Part shown: positions 16,823 to 30,400 of the stretch, one piece after another
How positions within the stretch are numbered: position 1 is the stretch's first letter
Layout: each line of letters starts with the position of its first letter
IMG/VR virus record: IMGVR_UViG_3300032241_002742
Location: 1-34,970 of that record
Source: a virus
Length of the DNA stretch: 34,970 nucleotides
Strand: one strand, 5' to 3'
Notes under the pieces: model-generated
The model's input: the letters and a program-made list of their open reading frames with translations, nothing else
The model's database searches: none
Told to the model about the DNA's origin: nothing
Position numbers and translations under genes: made by a program

Positions 16823-18406
16823 TTAGAATTCCAGGATAATTTTAACGTCTTCTTTTTGTCTAGAATTTCTTGAAATCGTGGGTCTATTATCGATATAAAT
16901 TATATCCCCAGACGATTTATTTATGTCTGGATTAGCAAGACCACTATTGAAGGTTATACTTAGATTAATTATATTGTTTCCTGTTGGATTTGTAGTGATT
17001 CCACTAAAAGTTAAATCAATAGAACCAGAAAAACCTCCAGTAGTTACAACTGGAGTTGATGTAGATTGAAAGTTTAAAACTTCTCCACTAACAGAAACTC
17101 CAGAATAATCAGATTGATTTGCGGTTAGAGGATTAAAATATAAAGATCTATCTTTAAAATATTTTATAACATTGGTTTGAGTATCAAAAGATGCAACATA
17201 TCCATATGCAGTTCCAACACCAGATATTGATTGTGAAATTATATCACCAACATTTAATGTTCCAACATATCCATTTTGTACTTTAATTGCATACAAAGAA
17301 GAAAATGAATTATTAGTAAAAACTGCGGTTGAACCAAACGAAGTTGGATTTTTTATAATTCCAACTTGAGCATATTTTGTATCTATTGGATAATCTTTTG
17401 TAGAATCATCAAATCTTGAATAAACTAATACTTTATCTGTTCCTAATTCTTTATAGATATCATATCCATGACCAAGTGATGGTGGAATAATTGGGATTAA
17501 TTCTGCTGCATTTGCAGGATTAAGTGGATTTGGTGCTATTGCTCCAAGATCTACAATTCCATATGTATATCCAGAACCACCAGAAGTTATTGTTACTTTA
17601 GTTACAGATCCTCCAACAACATCAACTAAAGCAGTGGCTCCAGATCCATCTCCCAAAATATTAACTGATTGCCCCGTTACATTTGTGTAACCACTTCCAC
17701 CATTTGCAATATAAACTGTTTTAATTTGATTATTATTTAAAGTTGAATTTCCATTAGTTCTAATTGCAGTAATCTGAGCATCGGTAGATGAACTCCAATT
17801 GTCAGGAACTGTAATATATTGTAGAGAGTCAAATTTAATAATATCACTTGGAGAAACTGTAAAAAGATATTTCCAAACATAACCATCACCACTTGTACCT
17901 GCAGCGGATGGTTCTAAATCTGTAAAAGTTGGTTGGTCTAAAGAAATATTTCCTGTGGTATTAATACCACTAGATCCATTATTAATACAAATATAAACAT
18001 TATAATTAGAATTCATTACATAATAGTTTGCATCATACAATCTATATGATTGAGTTACTGGAGAGGGATTAAGAATACTATAATCATGACGATACATTTC
18101 ATATCTTGAACCCGATGCCCAATCTACTCTTCTTACTATTCTTCTTATATTTGATGCATTTATTGATTGCCCAAACATCATAGGATCATGATAGGCATTC
18201 ATGTAATCATTACAATCAATAGGGTTTGGGGTAGTTTGATCCCAAGTACTACTTCTACCAAATCCTACAGATGATCCAGTAATTGTTGTTCCTGTTGGAT
18301 TTGGTAATGCTGTAAAAACGTAGTAAGAATTTGAAGAATTTTCTACAGAGTTTACAAAATTATCAGCATTAAATAATCTAAATTGATCCGTTACAATTGA
18401 AGCCAT
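16823..18406 (-). CDS. gp8: Baseplate wedge protein gp8
   Basis: This 527-residue protein (T4 gp8 has 334) shows the gp8 N-terminal domain: ADNFVNSVENSSNSYYVFTA, WDQTTPNPIDCNDYMNAYHD, MMFGQSINASNIRRIVRRVDW and SGDGYVWKYLFTVSPSDIIKF. Residues about 235-300 are two GxGY repeats (ANGGSGYTNVTG and TSGGSGYTYGIVDLG), and the rest up to 527 is beta-rich with an SGVGTAYGYVASFD unit near 400. gp8 is a dimeric wedge component that binds gp10, gp7 and gp6 in T4. An exact TATAAATA lies 19 nt upstream, in the gap after the gp7-like gene. Confidence 0.9.
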   Translation of the reverse strand: MASIVTDQFRLFNADNFVNSVENSSNSYYVFTALPNPTGTTITGSSVGFGRSSTWDQTTPNPIDCNDYMNAYHDPMMFGQSINASNIRRIVRRVDWASGSRYEMYRHDYSILNPSPVTQSYRLYDANYYVMNSNYNVYICINNGSSGINTTGNISLDQPTFTDLEPSAAGTSGDGYVWKYLFTVSPSDIIKFDSLQYITVPDNWSSSTDAQITAIRTNGNSTLNNNQIKTVYIANGGSGYTNVTGQSVNILGDGSGATALVDVVGGSVTKVTITSGGSGYTYGIVDLGAIAPNPLNPANAAELIPIIPPSLGHGYDIYKELGTDKVLVYSRFDDSTKDYPIDTKYAQVGIIKNPTSFGSTAVFTNNSFSSLYAIKVQNGYVGTLNVGDIISQSISGVGTAYGYVASFDTQTNVIKYFKDRSLYFNPLTANQSDYSGVSVSGEVLNFQSTSTPVVTTGGFSGSIDLTFSGITTNPTGNNIINLSITFNSGLANPDINKSSGDIIYIDNRPTISRNSRQKEDVKIILEF

Positions 18407-18425
18407 ATTAATATTGTTTTTTCTA

Positions 18426-18433
18426 TATTTATA
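18426..18433 (-). promoter_or_regulatory. Late promoter, exact TATAAATA
   Basis: The minus strand reads TATAAATA in the 45-nt gap between the gp7-like gene and gp8, 19 nt before the gp8 ATG. It is one of the few real intergenic gaps in the structural block, which strengthens the call. Confidence 0.75.
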
Positions 18434-18451
18434 TTAAGTGTGTGACTGAAT

Positions 18452-21400
18452 TTAGAAAATATTGGTATATTTTAGTGCCCCAGTATCTCTAATCCCATAA
18501 GATCTTCTTTGAATAGAAGCAAATGTGGATAAACCAGAATCAATAGTAAACCCAGTTACTGCAATAGAAACTGGAGAAGATGACCTACTAAATCCTGATA
18601 ATTTACCCCATGAAAATTGTCCCACATAATTTCCATTAGTTGCTATTCCAGTTACTGAAGTTGTAGAAAGTATATTTGATGTGACAATTCCAATTGTATT
18701 CCCTGCTCCAGTATAACTAATTGCATGAATATAGTAAATATTGTCAAGATGAGAAGTTCCAATCCCAACACATGCAGTATCATTACTATCAATTGAAGTA
18801 ACACCTTTACCCACACTTGTATTATAAACATAAATTGGATATCCAACAGATAATTGTGAAAAATCTCCAGAAGAATTTAAATAAAACTTAAGTGCCAATG
18901 GATTTCCAGATGTTCCAGATGTTGTTCCAATACCAGTTATAATTCCAGAAAAACCTGATATATTTGTTATTCCAGAAATATATTCTTTTGAAGTTGTAGG
19001 TAATGGAGTAATCACTTGAGGAGGAGTGGTATATCCAAATCCAGAATTAGTTATTGTAATTGGTGTCGTTAAAGATCCACTACTTGAAACTGATATTGTT
19101 GCAGTAGCAGTTGTTCCAATACCAATACCAATAGTTTTTGGTTTTGATATTTTAACTGTAATGCTATTTCCAGTATATCCAGAACCAGCACTTACAATAC
19201 TTAAAGAACTTATAGTTCCATTTGAACTTACAATTGCAGTTACTGCAGCAGCAACGGGATCTTTAGAACCATTTACAATTAAACCATCAACAGATAATCC
19301 AGTAATACTAGAATTTAAATTTTGCTCATATTTGAAGAAGTTTGCATCATCAACAAATATTTGAGTATCTGTTGATGAAAAATTCTTAATTATTTTTGCA
19401 GTTGGGTAAACCAAAGATTCAATAGAATCTCTTGACTTATAAATTAATTGCTCACTTATTTGAGAATCAACTTTTTGTTTAGTCCAACTTAATGGTTTAA
19501 GATTTGTAGGATCAATACCAATATCAGAATATATATTTGTTTGAATTTTATCTGATGATGGTATATCATAGACAGTTCTTTGATTTTGTGTTGTAGTAAT
19601 TCCTAAAATATTATTATTACTAAAAATTTGTATAGTATCTCCAGTTTTAATTGTCTGATAGACTGTTTTTAAATCACTATCAACTCCTCTAGTTCCTCTA
19701 TAGAAAAATATTGAGATATTATCCTGTGGTAATGGAGGTTCAGTAAATGTAAAAGATGAACCACCATTAAATTGATAAGAATCATTGGGTTTTTGAATGA
19801 CTCCATTTACAAATATCAATAATAAAGAATTTAAATCTATATTTAATGAATCTATATTATTAATATTTGTTTGGAAACTTAACAAACTACCATTATAATA
19901 AAGTGGAAATCTAGTTCTAGATCCATCTTGTAAATTTGCAATAGAATCAATATAATCCAATTCTCCAAAATTCCAAGCAGAAAAAGAATCTGAAAAAGTA
20001 TCAATTACTGTTAACTGGAATTGTGATAAAGGAGAAGAAAGCCTTGAATCAGTTACTAATCCTACTGGAGTAAATACATCACCTTTTTGGAATGCATATC
20101 CATTTCTAGTGATTTGGAAAGAATCTACTTGGAATAATGTTGATCCAATTCCAGTAGTTGAACTTGCAGAAACATTTACATTTAAAAGTAATCCAACTCC
20201 AGTAGTTGTAGTTGTTCCTAAACCAACCCTAGAAACTCCAATTACTGGCATATTACTATAGCTGGGAGAAGGTATTTGTAAAACTGGATTTTTATATCCA
20301 GTTCCTCCAGCACCAATATTAAAAATTAGTGTTCCTCCTACACCAACAGTAGCAGTAATTGAAGCATAGTTATTTCCAACATGGGTTGGATCTGTTACTC
20401 CAATAGAAACATTTCCAAAATATCCAGATCCATAGGTTAATCCTGTTGTTCCAATTCCAATTGAAGTTATTGTTCCATTTGCATCTATAGTTGCACTAAC
20501 AGCAGCTCCAACTAATGGTGCATATCCAAGACCACCACTAGATCCCAGAGAAACAATTACCCCTCCTCTAGGTAAGCGATTTTGATTAATGTCATATATT
20601 GAAGTTATTAAAGAACCATTATTTGAAGAAACACCAGAAAAAATAATACTTGTAATTCCAACACTATTATTTGATATGATTGAATAATCATTTCCTACAT
20701 TATTTGCCGTTGTTGGGGTTTGGAAAATATTATTAATAAAAACAATTCCATTTCCAGTTGAACCCAATCCAACAGTATTAATTCCTTGTGTTGTTAATGT
20801 ATATGTTTGCCCAATTCCAGTAAATTTATAAGAAATATCATCAAACAAGGTATTAGTTGAATAATCTTGTTTTAAATAAACTCTACCTTCAAAAGAAGAT
20901 TTTGGTTGTGGTAGATTTTCTGGAGTTACTGAATTTAATAATGTTCCTATAGGAGGATCTATAAAATGTATTTGTTTTCCAACTATATTAAAAGATCCTC
21001 TATAAATTCTTGCAATAGTAGAATCTGTATGAGTTGTTAAAGAAGATCCTACAGATCCTCTTGATACATTTACAAGTGAAAAACTACCACTATTAGTAAT
21101 TGGTCCAACATTAGTAGTTCCAATTCCAACATTAAGTATCTTCATATATTCATCATCAACACGAAGTAAATCTCCAGCCTTGATTGAAGAAATTCCACTT
21201 AATGCAAATGTAGTTGATGAAGCACTTACTGTTCCACCATTATTTTGTAGAGTATAATTTATTGAAGTATAAGTGATGGGATATTGTACAATATTGTCAA
21301 TTGAAATAATAGATCTTTCTAATCTCTTATTCATCTGTAACGAATGTGCATTTCCTAATCCATAGGAAGTGAATGTTACATAAATTCCTGCACTAGCATA

Positions 21401-24400
21401 ATCAGGTCTTGTGGATAACTTAAAACTATTAGAATCTATTTTAATTGGATAAACTACAGATGGAAGTATTGTAGTTACGACACCAGAAACATTTAATGTT
21501 GCACCAATTCCAACAGAAGTAGATCCAATGCCAATAAATGTTGATCCAGGTGTATAATTTAAAGGTTCTCCTGTGCTAAAGAAATGATTTGGTATTGTAA
21601 ATACCCCAGTTACTGGATTCAATACTGCACTATCAGTTGGATTGAATGTTTTTTGGAATATTGGAGTTCCTTGATAATTTAAATCAAAATCTAGTCTTTG
21701 AATTCTATTGCCATTAGCAGCAGAATATTGTGCAGTATTGACCGTTTCTATCATAGAACCATACTGTAGAGGTGGTGGAACATTAATAGTATCAATATCA
21801 GTATATAAACATTCACTAAATGCACTAATTTTGATATTATTGCCAATTGATTGATCGGGATAGAATACCAAACTAAAATTATTAGAACTATCAAGACTCC
21901 CACCAAAAGTTCCAATTCCTGTAGTGCTTCCTATAGAAAGATATGGATACTGATTAACGTAAGTATTATTGCCATCTTGAATCAGCATTACTTGATGTAA
22001 TACATTTGTAGATCCAACACTTACCTGAACTATTGATTTTATAGATGAAGTATCGTAACGATTTACTGAAACTATACTGGATGCAGTTGATACTGTTGAG
22101 AAATCTGATTGATATTTTATGGTTCTTTCAGATCCTTCAATTTGACCAGGTAGTATAAATCTATAAGTTCCAATACCAGCAGATGTTGAACCGAATCCAA
22201 TATTTTTAGATTTTAAAATTACAGGATTTGTTCCAGTATTTGTAAAGTTTAAAGATAATATTCCAGAGGAAATTGAAGCACCAAATGTTCCGATAGGATT
22301 ATAGGATCCAAATAAACTTGCACTTGTATCAAAATAATATTCGGTAAAATAAGTATCATTTCCATCAGTTGTTACATATAATTCAACATAATTCATTAAA
22401 TTAGTAACAGTATCAATTAATTGGATATTTGAAAATATTGAAGTAGTGCTAGCTGCTGATACTGAAACAAAAGATGTTGATGCTGTAGAAGCTACAGTAT
22501 TATTTGTAGATACTTGACTAATAAATCCTATTGAAGTAGATCCAATACCTATTATTCCACTATAAAAATTATTTTGTAATATTTTTATATCATAATCATA
22601 GTCATATGGATTTACAAGATTAAGATATAAGTAAGATTTTTTAGTTGATGGTTCAGTGTATACTGATAAATCTGTAACTTTTGTGTTATAAATTGATCCT
22701 TTTTCTAATTCAAAAATATTATTAATCGTAATATCATTTAAAGTAATTAATTCTGTTAATTGAAATTGGGATCTATTTGTGTCTATAATTTGAACTAAAA
22801 ATCTATTATAATCTTGTGATGTAATTTCTATAATTTTATTTTGATCAGATGCTGATAAACCTAAACTAGAAAATTGAGAACTTATATCATCAATCTCTAA
22901 AACCCTATTTGTGTTGCAAGTAATATAACTTTGTAAAGATTTATTTTTAAATTTTACAAAATTAGAAGAATTATTGATTATATTATAATCAGTCACAATA
23001 TCAAAATTATTAATGGTATCAACACGATTTTGGTCAATAATATCATAAAGAACAATTGAACTTGTGATACCAGTACTAATTCCTTGAGCACCTGATGTAA
23101 TTCCAACATCAGCAAAATTCTTAAGTCCACTAGTATGAAGAAGATTATTTACTGGTGAAATTAATTCATTAAATTGAATTGGACTTTTAATTGTATATGA
23201 CAAATCTTGATAGTAATCACTATTTTCAATTACTTGACTATCTTTATTTAATTTTCCAATTTCATTTTTCCAACCAAAATCTTTCTTTGTAGAATAATTT
23301 ACTATAAATCTACCATAATTTTCTGCAATTGTTTGAATAGTTGCTATAGTTCCAGATTCTTTACCTTTTATAATAGCACCTACAAATAAATCATATTGAT
23401 ATTTTCCTGAAACGGTTAGATTTTGATTTTGATTTTTATTTGATACTACTGTTAAATTCTGTTCAATAAATGATCCATTTATATTGATAAGTAATTTTTC
23501 CCCACTTTTAAATGCAGAGGATTTTTGAATAACATTAAATTGTGGATATGAATCATATTTAATTGCCGATGCTAAAGAATCTTGCGATGTTTTTGCAATT
23601 CCTGGATTAGAAGTTAAATTAGAAAGATTATATTCAAATTGAAATGGGTTTGCACCAGCAGTTGATGCATTTGTTACAGTAAAGAAATTATACCCATAAT
23701 CTGCTGAATTAAATCCTGTGCCATCATCACTATACTTTTGAATTCCCTCAACAAAAATTGAATCACCAATGGAAACTACTGGATTATAATATGTACTAAA
23801 TCCAAGAATTGGTGTTGTTAATACGCAGGTAACAATACCAGATGCTGAACTATAAACATTATTAATACTTAAACCATTAGAATTATTAGTTGAAATTATA
23901 GTATTTCCACTTCTAGATAATCCTTTTGGCGAATCTACAATATCTACAGAATTTATAGAATTTCCAGATAAATTTGCTTTTAAAAATCCATTATCAATTT
24001 GATTTCTAGAAATAGAATCAATTAAAATTAAATTGGGTGCATATTGATAATTTTTTCCTCCAGATACTACTTCAATGCTTGAGATAGTATCAAAAGAAGT
24101 TAACGTTAGATTTTGTGCTATATTTGCTGTTGGTTTTAATGTTTTATCGGAAGAATATTCAAATCCTTCATTTAAAACAGAAATATTTTTTATAATTCCA
24201 ATTGTTTTTGATTTTGGATTAATTAATGCACCATTACCAATAGACGAAGCAAAACCAGTAATAATAGGTAATTTTTTATAATTTACTCCACCAGATATTA
24301 ATTTAATTTTATTAATTGGTCCAGATGCTATTAATGATTTGGTAGAATACTTTAATACATCAGTTTGAGATTGATTATAGTATAAATTCTCGGGAACATT

Positions 24401-27400
24401 TGAAAGAGAAATATTGAAAGTAGTTGTTCCAATTCCAGAAATAATATAGTCTCCATTATAAACACTATCAGAAAATAGTATTTGTGACGTATTTTGGAAA
24501 CTAGTATCTGAAGTGCTAATAAATCCAGAGTTTTCCAAAGTATAGTATAGAATATTTGGTAAATCTGAAGTATAATTTATTGTTAAAGATGCATCTGTAG
24601 TAACTCCAACAATACCATTCCTAGAAACATTAAAATTACTAGTTGTTCCAGTTGAAACTAATTCATTATTGAAATTACTATCAAAATAAATTCTGAGATT
24701 ATATCCAATCAATGATGAATCTGACAAATTAAATACTAAATTATTATCCTTTATAGTTTGAATTTGTGGATTTATGGGATTTATTTTTTGCAATGCTCCA
24801 CCTGTTGATGCAATAGATACAATCGTTGGTGGAACTATTTGGGAATCATAGTATGTTTTACATAATTGAATATGATCATTATCAACTTTATATGTAAAAT
24901 AAGTAGTTGTAGAAAGACCAGACGCTAATAAATCTTGTGCAGAATAAATGATTTTATTCCCAGTATTTAAATTATGAGAGGGAATATAAATTGTGCTATT
25001 TAAAGTATTAATTCCTACACTACTAAATCCAATTGGATTAATAATTACCTTTTGGAATATTGGATCATATTTTACATATACTGAGGTTGAAGTTCCAATT
25101 CCTACTGAAAGATTTGGTTTAACAACTAGTTGAATGGAATCATTATTTGATAAATTGTGAGTAGATGCTGTTGATACTGTAGTTTGTATTTTTTGTGCTG
25201 TTGCAGTTACTTGATTATATGTTGTTTCTAAAGAATAAAAATAGCTATCTGAAGTTAATCCCAATCCAACAAAAAATACTTCTGAAGAGTTTAGAGTTGT
25301 TTTAATACCAATTGTATTTCTTGATTTATTAGTAACGTATACTATTGTAGAAATACCAGATATTGGTAAATTAAAGGGTGTTGATCCAAACGAAGTTGAT
25401 ATTGAAAGTGGGGAATATGTTATATCAGGTAATGATAAAATTACCTGTTGATTATTTGAAAATTGATGATTTTCAATATAAATTGATTGTGAAGGTATAG
25501 ATCTAGAATATGATGTTATTCCGGCAAATGCAAATGTAGTTGAACTTGATACTCCTGCACTTACTCCATAACCAACCGATTCTTTTGGATTAAAGAATAC
25601 TTGATAATTTAACTTAGAATCAAAATAATTTGATTTTTTTGTAAAAACAAAAGAATCTGGAATATACTCTATAAGTGTGGAATTAGTATATGCAGTTCCA
25701 GAAACTCCTCTATTAACTCTAATTACATTTTGAGGATTGAAAATATTTACAACAGATAAAAATTCATTTCCTATAGAGATACTACTACCAATAGACAAAT
25801 TATTTGGTATGGAAGAAACATAAATGTCTGTAACTACTCCACTTGATGGATTAGTTGGAATATATTGAGTAGTTACTGCATAATATGTGGTTACCCCAAT
25901 GTTATATAAACCATTCAATCCTGCGAGAGATGTTGATAATCCAGAAATTACTACATTATCTCCATTTAAAAAATTATGATATGGATAAACATTTACTTGA
26001 ACTTGATTTCCATCCTTCCATGTAAGAACTGAATTATTATATGTTTGAATATTTGTTTGAATATTATTGATGTCAATTCCAATTATACTATCAACTGAAG
26101 CACTTGCTCCAGTTCCATTTGTTCCAGAATTGTCAAATTGAATCCTATCTCCAACTTGATAATTTTGACCACCATACAGAATATCAAAATCATCTATACT
26201 TCCTTCAGATACGGATTCAACTATTGATTGTTGATTAACAGAGTCACTAGATTCAATTATAAAATCATTAGTTGCATATTGATAATTAAGTTTATATGGG
26301 AAAGTGTTTCTTACTAAGGTAGAATTGTTAAAATCAAATGTTTGGTCTATTATAGAATTATCTGTAATATAATTTGAAGCGTAAGTATTTCCTATAAAAT
26401 ACGGAAAATCACTTATTAAATTTGAACTTAAAGAAGGATCTGTAGTAATTCCTGCAAAATATGCATATACTCCATTTGGAAATTCTGGAGTTTTTGCAAA
26501 TCTTCCATTACTTTCATCTAAATCTCCAGAGTTATTAAATGTATAATCCTCAACAAAAAATCCTGCAGAAAATCCAGATGGTCTATTAATTACTAAACTT
26601 GTGTTTATGTCATAACCTGTATTTAAAATTTTGATAGTTGATGATGTATTTTGTGGGTCAGAATATCCAAATGCTCCATAAATTGGATTTCCATCATATG
26701 CCCATCCAATTATTGGAGAATGTTTGGTTTTATCAGTATCACTAAATGCAGTTCTAATTCCAGAAGAGTATCCAAATACTGAATACTGCAATCCATTATT
26801 TGTTGAATTAATAACTTCATCAGAATTATATTTAAATTTGTTATTAACTGTTAATGATCTAATACTGACATCAAATGAAGCATTAGATCCAGAAGAAACT
26901 ACAGTAATTGATGTATTAGTGCTCGTATATCCTAATCCCGAATTAACAACTACTGCATCTGTTATTAATCCATTATTAATAATAGGTTGAATTACCGCAC
27001 CAGTTCCAGATCCATTTACAATTATATCTGGAGTTGAATAATAATTACTACCACCATATAAAACATTAACATCAGTTATTTTCCCATCTAAAATTACTGG
27101 AGATAATCTTGCGTCTTTGCCATTTAAAATTGATACTAATGGTTTTTTCTCTAAGTTTAAAACGGTAGATCCATAATCACTTCCAGTCTCATACAGATAG
27201 GCATCAATAATACTACCTTTTACAATTGGAGTTGCCGTAACTATTCCAGATGCATATTTAATTGATGTAGTTCCTACACCAACAGTTGCAGAAGTTACTA
27301 CAAGTGAAATTGGTGGATAACTAAAATATTGATATCCAGATCCTGTTCCTCCAAAATCTATAGTATTGTTTCTAATATAATTTGTAATATTAGTTCCACC

Positions 27401-30400
27401 AATTCCAGCATCACATAATTTAAAATAATTATTATCAACTTTAGAAATATAATATTGATTAGTTGTGTTTAATCCTGATATTGCACTAGTTTGATAATTA
27501 TATACAACTAAATCACCATCATTAAATCCATGGTTACTAAAATAAATTGTATCATTAACTGTAGAAATTCCTGATGATTTTACAATTAATTTTCTATTTG
27601 TATAATTTTTCCCACCATCTAAAATTTTTATTTCAGTAAGTGTGTTTTGAATAGTTCCACTTTTAAATTTATGATTTCCTGTGTTATTGACATTTGTAAA
27701 TGATATGGAATTAGTGCCATTAATTGCATCGGATTTTGAATTATAAAGTTTAATAGTTGTATTATTTACAGGAGAGATATAATAAGTGGCATTTTGTGAC
27801 AGATATAGATTCTGATCAGAATTTGATCCTCCTCCACCAGCGGTTGCTATTCCTATTGGAGAATTTCCATTAGAATCATAAATTACAGAATCGCCAGTAT
27901 TTAAATTGTGATTTGATAAAAATGTAATAGTTTCATTAGTTGTATCTACTCCACCATAAAAGTTGGTTAAAAGTCGTGCATCAAATAAAATTTCTCTTCT
28001 TCTTTTTTGAATGACTGGTGTAAGTATTGATCCAGAACCATTTCCTCCAGTTAAAGCCACAGAAACTACTGTATTCAAATCAAAATTTTGTGGTGTTACA
28101 AAAATTTTACTAAGAAATCCACTTACGACTGGTTGAACAAGAGCAGTTGTTCCTGCACCAGAACTTACAGATAATTGAGGAGGATTAATTACATCATAAT
28201 TACTTCCACCATTTAATACTTTAATTGAATTTAAAGGCCCATAGTAAATTTTATCATTTGACTTATAGTTTTGAATTTCAACACCATTAATTAAAATTCC
28301 AATTGATCCAGGATTAGTTTTTTGACCTAAACCACTTTGAATATTTTGAGTTAAGGGGAATTTTTTAAGTAAAAGTTGTGGAGAAATATAAGTATTATTT
28401 GAATTAGTATTTAAAAGGAAATTCTGTGCCCCAGATCCTGATGAAAGATTTCCAAATTCTACATAATTTCCACCAGATCCAATAAATGATCTTGAAGTAT
28501 ACAGTCTAATTTGATTTTTATTAGATAATACTTCAACATAATAATTTCCTTGAGTCAATCCTGGAATAAGAGTTGAACTTGGATAATAATAAACCCAATC
28601 TCCAGTTATAAACGGAACTGGATTACTGAATGAAATAACAGAGTATAAGTTATTGAATGAATTTTGATTTTGAATATAGTTTCCAGAAGCACTTGGTATT
28701 GAAGCACTGATTAAATTTTGATTTATATTATATGAAGGAAGACCATTTGCTGCAACATAAGCATAATTGGTACCATCATCAACATAAAGATTTTGAATAT
28801 CTGAAGTAATTGAATTTCCAAATCCAATGGGAGTTCCACTACTGGAAGCTTTATTTAATCTTCTTCTTATATCATAATTTACATTTGAACTTGGTGTAAA
28901 ACCAATATTGCTTATATTTACTTGATTATTGTTTACATTTATAGCACTAATACTCGGGGGATTTGAAGTTGAAGATACAATTGTTTGAGTTCCTTTTATT
29001 AAAATATCAATTTTATCTCCAATTTTAAGACTAGATTTATCAATTGGACTTGATAATGTAAAAGTACTACCATTATTACCAATTGCATTTACTTGATATC
29101 TTGAACTGGTATTATAAATCCAAGAGTTTGCAAATATTTCTTTATATGAATTATTTGTAGTTGAATTTTTTATAATTTCTCCAAGATAATCTACTGATAT
29201 TATGTCACCTTCATCTATACTATAATTGTTTAATAATGAAGTAAAGTCAGATATTACTCCAGTAATTCTCAAATATACTGGTTTAGTGATATCTCCATCT
29301 TCATATCCAAAAACAGTTTCATTTACTCTTATATCATCTGTAGGATTAATAGTTGCTGTAATTCCTGAACATCCATAAAATTGATTTACACTTTTATTAG
29401 TATAAGTTATACTATTAATTCCACAAATAAGATTTCCTGATTGTGGGAATCCAATCGTAGTATCTACTGTAATAACGGAAGATCCTGGTAAAGTTTGTTC
29501 AATAACTTTTGTTTTTCCAGGGATAGTAAAGGTGCCTACAATTGCAGAAGTATCATTATAACCAACAAAAAGTGAAATTTTATAATAAAGTTTTTGATTT
29601 ATTGTAAATGGTTCTGCTTGAGATACTGAAGCATATGTATTTGGATCATCAGATTTAGTAATTGTTTGCCCAATTAATTTATTTGCATTACCTGATATTA
29701 CCTCTACTACTATTTCTTCTGTTCTTAAGTATTCTGCAGATGATGGTCTTATTAATGAATCACTTAAATTTACAACAGTTGGAGTAACTCCATAAAGAAC
29801 ATTAAATAAAATTCTGAATGATTCTTTTGTTCCTTTAGATTGGTAAAATGATTTTGCACTTTTAATAAAATTTCCAATATTTAAATTAGAATTAAAATCA
29901 CTATTTTCTAATCCTGGAGTAAAAGTATATTTAAATTTCTTATAAAATTCTTTTAAAAATAATACACTTAAATTAGATACAGAAGAATTTGCTGTATGTG
30001 ATGATTGATTAGAAGTAGAAAAAACAAGTTCTTCTGGATCTGATGAATTATGATAACTAGTAATTCCACTAAATCCCCTAATACAACCAGTAAAGGAATT
30101 TGTTGTTATTCCAGTATAGGTAATAATTTCATCATCAATTTTTAATAGACCATAAGACTGTGGATATCCCTTTGTGTTATTAACTATAATCGTAGAATCT
30201 GTAGATGTAATACCAACAGAAAGATAAGTATTATCAACTACAACTTCTGGTGTTAAATTATCTAACTTTAAATATTGATCTAAATTTTCAGCAATATCAA
30301 CTGGTCCACTCTGATATTCCTGAGAAGTATAATACTGCTTTAAGAAATCTGATGTTAAAGGACTTTCTTGTAGTATAAATTCTGGAAGTTGGCTTTGAAT

